DNA from: an uncultured Demequina sp.
GTDB lineage: Bacteria > Actinomycetota > Actinomycetes > Actinomycetales > Demequinaceae
NCBI GenBank assembly: GCA_937925595.1
Contig: CALALQ010000279.1
Location: 1 to 14,769, forward strand
Reading direction: 5' to 3'
Length of the DNA stretch: 14,769 nt
The notes below the pieces were generated by a model. The model ran no database searches, was not told where the DNA came from, and was given only the letters and a program-made list of their open reading frames with translations. Both the position numbers and the translations under genes were made by a program. Positions 11,829-14,769 of this stretch are shown piece by piece; position 1 is the first letter of the stretch, and each line of letters opens with the position of its first letter.

Positions 11829-14769
11829 ATGAGGAGGAGAATTGCCGGCCTGGCGCTGCTAGGCCTTGCGTTCGCGCTTCCCGATGCCGCGGCGGCGAAA
11901 TCCGCCAAGGAGATCGAGACGCCGAAGGTCCTCGTGGTGACGAGCGGCACCGACGAGGTGACGACCGCCGGTCTGGCCGCGATCAACGCGGCCTCGGCGA
12001 ACGACGCGTTCACGGTCACGGCGCCGCCGCCGGCGCAGGTGGGCGCGGAGCTCACGCCGGAGAAGCTGGAGACCTACCGCGCGGTGGTCTTCCTGAACAC
12101 GGGCCTCGCCAGCCCGCTGACGGCCGCGGAGAAGTCCAACTTCGAGGCCTACTTCCGCAAGGGCGGCGGCTTCGTCGGCATCGGCTCGGCGATCGAGACC
12201 GACCCGTCCTGGGACTTCCTGACCGAGGTGCTCGGCACGCGCGCGTCCAGCCGTACCGTGCAGCAGACCGGCACGGTCAAGGTCTTCGACCGCGTCCATG
12301 ACGCGAGCAAGAACCTCCCGCTGTACTGGGAGCGCGACGACCACTGGTACAACCTGAGCACGAACGTCCAGGGCGTGTCGCACGTGCTGGCGACGGTCGT
12401 CGAGGATCCGTTCGGCCCGCAGCCGCAGGGCCGCACGCTGGACGGCATCTCGGGCGGCACGATGGGTGCCCACCACCCGGTGTCCTTCTGCAAGGACTAC
12501 CAGGGCGGCCGCTCGTTCTACACCGCGCTCGGCAACACCGCTGCGGCGTTCGACGCCACGCTCACCACGCACCTGAAGGGCGCGATCCAGTGGGCGACCG
12601 GCTCGAGCGACCCGACCTACAGCGACTGCGGCGCCACCGTCCTGCGTAATTTCCAGCAGACCAAGATCGGCTCGCCGCCGAACCTGCAGGAGCCGGTCGG
12701 CTTCGACCAGCTGCCGGACGGCCGCGTGCTGCAGACCGATCGACTCGGCTCGCTGCGCCTGCACGACCCGACCACGGGCACGACCAGCGTGATCGCGAAC
12801 TTCAACGACGCGAGCCTGCCGGACACGCTGCGCATCTACTCCACGGGCGAGGACGGCCTCTACGGCCCGGCCGTGGACGCGAACTTCTCGACGAACAAGT
12901 GGGTCTACCTCTTCTACTCGCCGCGGCGCGTCCAGGACGTGAAGCTGTCGACCGGCGAGATCGTCACGCAGACCACGCCGACCACGAACCCGCCCAACAC
13001 GGCGGCGTCCAAGACGGCCTGGGATCCGTACGTCGGCTACTTCCAGCTCTCGCGCTTCAAGTTCGTCGAGGACGAGAACGGCCCGCGCCTGGACTTCGAC
13101 TCCGAGCAGCAGATCCTGCGCGTCCCGAACAACCGGCAGGAGTGCTGCCACGTCGCCGGTGACATCGACTTCGACAAGCACGGCAACCTGTGGCTGGTCA
13201 CGGGTGACGACACGCCGGCCGGCGGCATCAACGCCGGTGGCTTCGGTCCGTTCAACTCGCAGAAGACCGACGAGCAGCAGACCGTGCGCGTCACGGGCTC
13301 GACGGGCGGCACGTTCACGCTGACCTACAACGGCCAGACGACCGCGCCGATCGCCTTCAACGCGACCGCTGCGCAGATCGACGCGGCGCTCGAGGCGCTC
13401 CCGAACATCGAGGCCGACGAGATCCAGACGAGCGGCGGCCCGGTCCAGAACTCGAACGTCAACGTGTTCTTCCGCCGCGGCAAGTCGGAGTCCGACCAGC
13501 CGCAGATCACCGCTGACGGCTCCGGCCTCACGGGCGGCTCGATCGCCACCAACACGACGACGCAGGGTGGCTGGTACCAGCGCCTCACCGGCGACGCCCG
13601 CCGCACCTCGCTGAACACCAACGACCTGCGCGGCAAGGTTCTGCGCATCAAGGTCAAGGACAACATCACGGCCGCCGACGCCAACAAGGCCGACTACACC
13701 GGCAACGGCACCGGCGCCTACACGATCCCGGCGGGCAACCTGTTCCCGCTCGTCGCGGGCGCGCCGCAGGACAAGACCAAGCCCGAGGTCTACGCCATGG
13801 GCTTCCGCAACCCGTTCCGCATCCAGGTGGATGAGAACGACGTCGCGTACGTGAGCGACTACTCGCCGGACTCGCAGACGCCGCAGCGCGGCCGCGGCCC
13901 GGCCGGCATCGGTCGCTTCGAGATCGTCCGCAAGCCGTCCAACTACGGTTGGCCGACCTGTTACAAGCGCGATCTGCCGTACTACCAGTGGAACTTCCAC
14001 GAGTTCGCGCCCGGCACCACCACCCAGGGTCGCCCGCTGCACGATCCGCCGCAGGTCCATGAGTGCGACGGCCCGACGCAGCGCAACGACTCGCTGTGGA
14101 ACATCGAGGGCGGCCCGAGCGTCGAGCCCGGCCTCGTCGACGTCCCGCCGGTGACCGACCCGGACATCTGGTACTCGTACCGCGACAACAACACCGCGTC
14201 GCCGCTCGGCACCCCGTGCCTCGCGTACTACGCGCCCACCCCGGGCCCGATCGCGCCCGGCTCCACCACCGAGTGCCCGCGGCTGTTCCCGGAGCTCTAC
14301 ACCGGTGGCGTCGGCCCGCACGGCATGACGAAGTACAAGTACGACGCGAGCAACCCGAACCCGAAGAAGTTCCCGCCGTACTACGACGAGACGGTGATCT
14401 TCGGCGAGTGGACGCAGGACACCCTGCGTGAGATGAAGCTCGACGGGGACAACGAGATCCAGAAGATCAACACGTTCCTGGAGTGCGGTAGCCGCGCGAA
14501 CACGTCCCAGGGCCGGTTCCTGTTCGAGTGCGACAACCCGATGGACATGCAGTTCGGTGCCGACGGTGCGTTCTACCTGTTGACCTACGGCAACGGGTTC
14601 AACGTCATCTCCCCGGACGCCGGCATGTACAAGTGGGAGTACGTCAAGGGTCAGCGCGCGCCGAAGGCCGTGCTGAACGTCGACAAGACCAACGGCTCGA
14701 CGCCGCTCACGGTCAGCTTCTCGAGCGAGGGCTCGCTCGACGAGGATCCGGGCGACTCGATCCGCTACG
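11829..14769 (+). CDS. Secreted ThuA / PQQ-type sugar dehydrogenase (GSDH) / PKD protein, 3' end outside window
   Basis: 980 residues are seen and the frame is still open at the window edge. ATG 11829 is preceded by GGGGAGAAGG and followed by a signal peptide (MRRRIAGLALLGLAFALPDA, cleavage after AAAA). Residues about 30-260 are a ThuA-like domain (KVLVVTSGTDEVTTAGLAAI, VFLNTG, GGGFVGIGSAI, ERDDHWYNL, MGAHHPVSFCKDYQGGRSFY). From about 275 a GSDH-type beta-propeller follows (NLQEPVGFDQLPDGRVLQTD, ECCHVAGDIDFDKHGNLWLV, TNDLRGKVLRI, YAMGFRNPFRI, SNYGWPTCY, FGADGAFYLLTYG). A beta-rich insert of about 90 residues (487-577) interrupts the propeller. A PKD domain starts near 944. It is a probable carbohydrate-related extracellular protein, substrate unknown. 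Confidence 0.9.
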   Translation, partial: MRRRIAGLALLGLAFALPDAAAAKSAKEIETPKVLVVTSGTDEVTTAGLAAINAASANDAFTVTAPPPAQVGAELTPEKLETYRAVVFLNTGLASPLTAAEKSNFEAYFRKGGGFVGIGSAIETDPSWDFLTEVLGTRASSRTVQQTGTVKVFDRVHDASKNLPLYWERDDHWYNLSTNVQGVSHVLATVVEDPFGPQPQGRTLDGISGGTMGAHHPVSFCKDYQGGRSFYTALGNTAAAFDATLTTHLKGAIQWATGSSDPTYSDCGATVLRNFQQTKIGSPPNLQEPVGFDQLPDGRVLQTDRLGSLRLHDPTTGTTSVIANFNDASLPDTLRIYSTGEDGLYGPAVDANFSTNKWVYLFYSPRRVQDVKLSTGEIVTQTTPTTNPPNTAASKTAWDPYVGYFQLSRFKFVEDENGPRLDFDSEQQILRVPNNRQECCHVAGDIDFDKHGNLWLVTGDDTPAGGINAGGFGPFNSQKTDEQQTVRVTGSTGGTFTLTYNGQTTAPIAFNATAAQIDAALEALPNIEADEIQTSGGPVQNSNVNVFFRRGKSESDQPQITADGSGLTGGSIATNTTTQGGWYQRLTGDARRTSLNTNDLRGKVLRIKVKDNITAADANKADYTGNGTGAYTIPAGNLFPLVAGAPQDKTKPEVYAMGFRNPFRIQVDENDVAYVSDYSPDSQTPQRGRGPAGIGRFEIVRKPSNYGWPTCYKRDLPYYQWNFHEFAPGTTTQGRPLHDPPQVHECDGPTQRNDSLWNIEGGPSVEPGLVDVPPVTDPDIWYSYRDNNTASPLGTPCLAYYAPTPGPIAPGSTTECPRLFPELYTGGVGPHGMTKYKYDASNPNPKKFPPYYDETVIFGEWTQDTLREMKLDGDNEIQKINTFLECGSRANTSQGRFLFECDNPMDMQFGADGAFYLLTYGNGFNVISPDAGMYKWEYVKGQRAPKAVLNVDKTNGSTPLTVSFSSEGSLDEDPGDSIRY

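Noticed and set aside
11537..12301. 254-codon plus-strand frame
   Set aside because: It bridges the end of one gene, the promoter region and the start of the next in a wrong frame, with Arg/Gly/Ala-rich shadow composition.
11859..14321. 820-codon open frame on the minus strand
   Set aside because: It is the antisense of the ThuA-GSDH gene; G/C at third codon positions removes stops on the opposite strand. Its composition is almost all Arg, Val, Ala, Asp and Gly with no domain, whereas the plus frame has a signal peptide and clear domains.

Overview
The window is high-GC DNA of actinobacterial type. The closest fit I can name is class Thermoleophilia (Solirubrobacter/Conexibacter-like). This rests on several signs: very GC-rich third codon positions, a solitary mreB, secreted multidomain proteins (HYR, ThuA, GSDH, PKD) with Actinobacteria-style architecture, GTG starts and several apparently leaderless genes. 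The taxon is an inference from content, not from a marker search.

Layout. Positions 2-328 hold the end of a cupin-type protein. It converges on a secreted alpha/beta hydrolase with a HYR domain (325-2142, minus), and the two stop codons share one CTAG. Upstream of the hydrolase lie tRNA-Ser(UGA) on the minus strand, then mreB, tRNA-Ser(GCU) and tRNA-Arg(ACG) on the plus strand.

Mobile region. tRNA-Arg is the left border (attL) of a small integrative element of about 5.09 kb. A 44-bp copy of the tRNA 3' part, with one mismatch, recurs at 8741-8784 (attR) followed by its own terminator hairpin. Inside are a three-helix membrane protein, a 48-aa Pro-rich peptide, a Trp-rich 201-aa protein, a zinc-ribbon/DUF4145 protein, a two-frame small gene region, a 43-aa basic protein, a convergent tyrosine integrase broken by two single-base frame breaks, and two divergent small genes. 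No relaxase, replication or structural phage gene is visible. The four-gene left block looks like cargo. DUF4145 proteins recur in defence islands, so a defence role is possible but unproven. Identical 20-bp direct repeats lie just inside both ends and would flank the core in the excised circle. An 18-bp palindrome sits in the integrase promoter region.

After the element the backbone resumes with a 54-aa membrane protein. Next is a merR-type regulator divergent from a 91-aa ECC-motif protein, with a MerR-like operator in a 19-bp promoter spacer. An arsR-SRPBCC pair (ATGA overlap) follows, divergent from a solute-binding-like protein without a signal peptide. The window ends inside a large secreted ThuA-GSDH-PKD protein. 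The regulators lie directly beside the genes they probably control, each with a visible palindromic operator.
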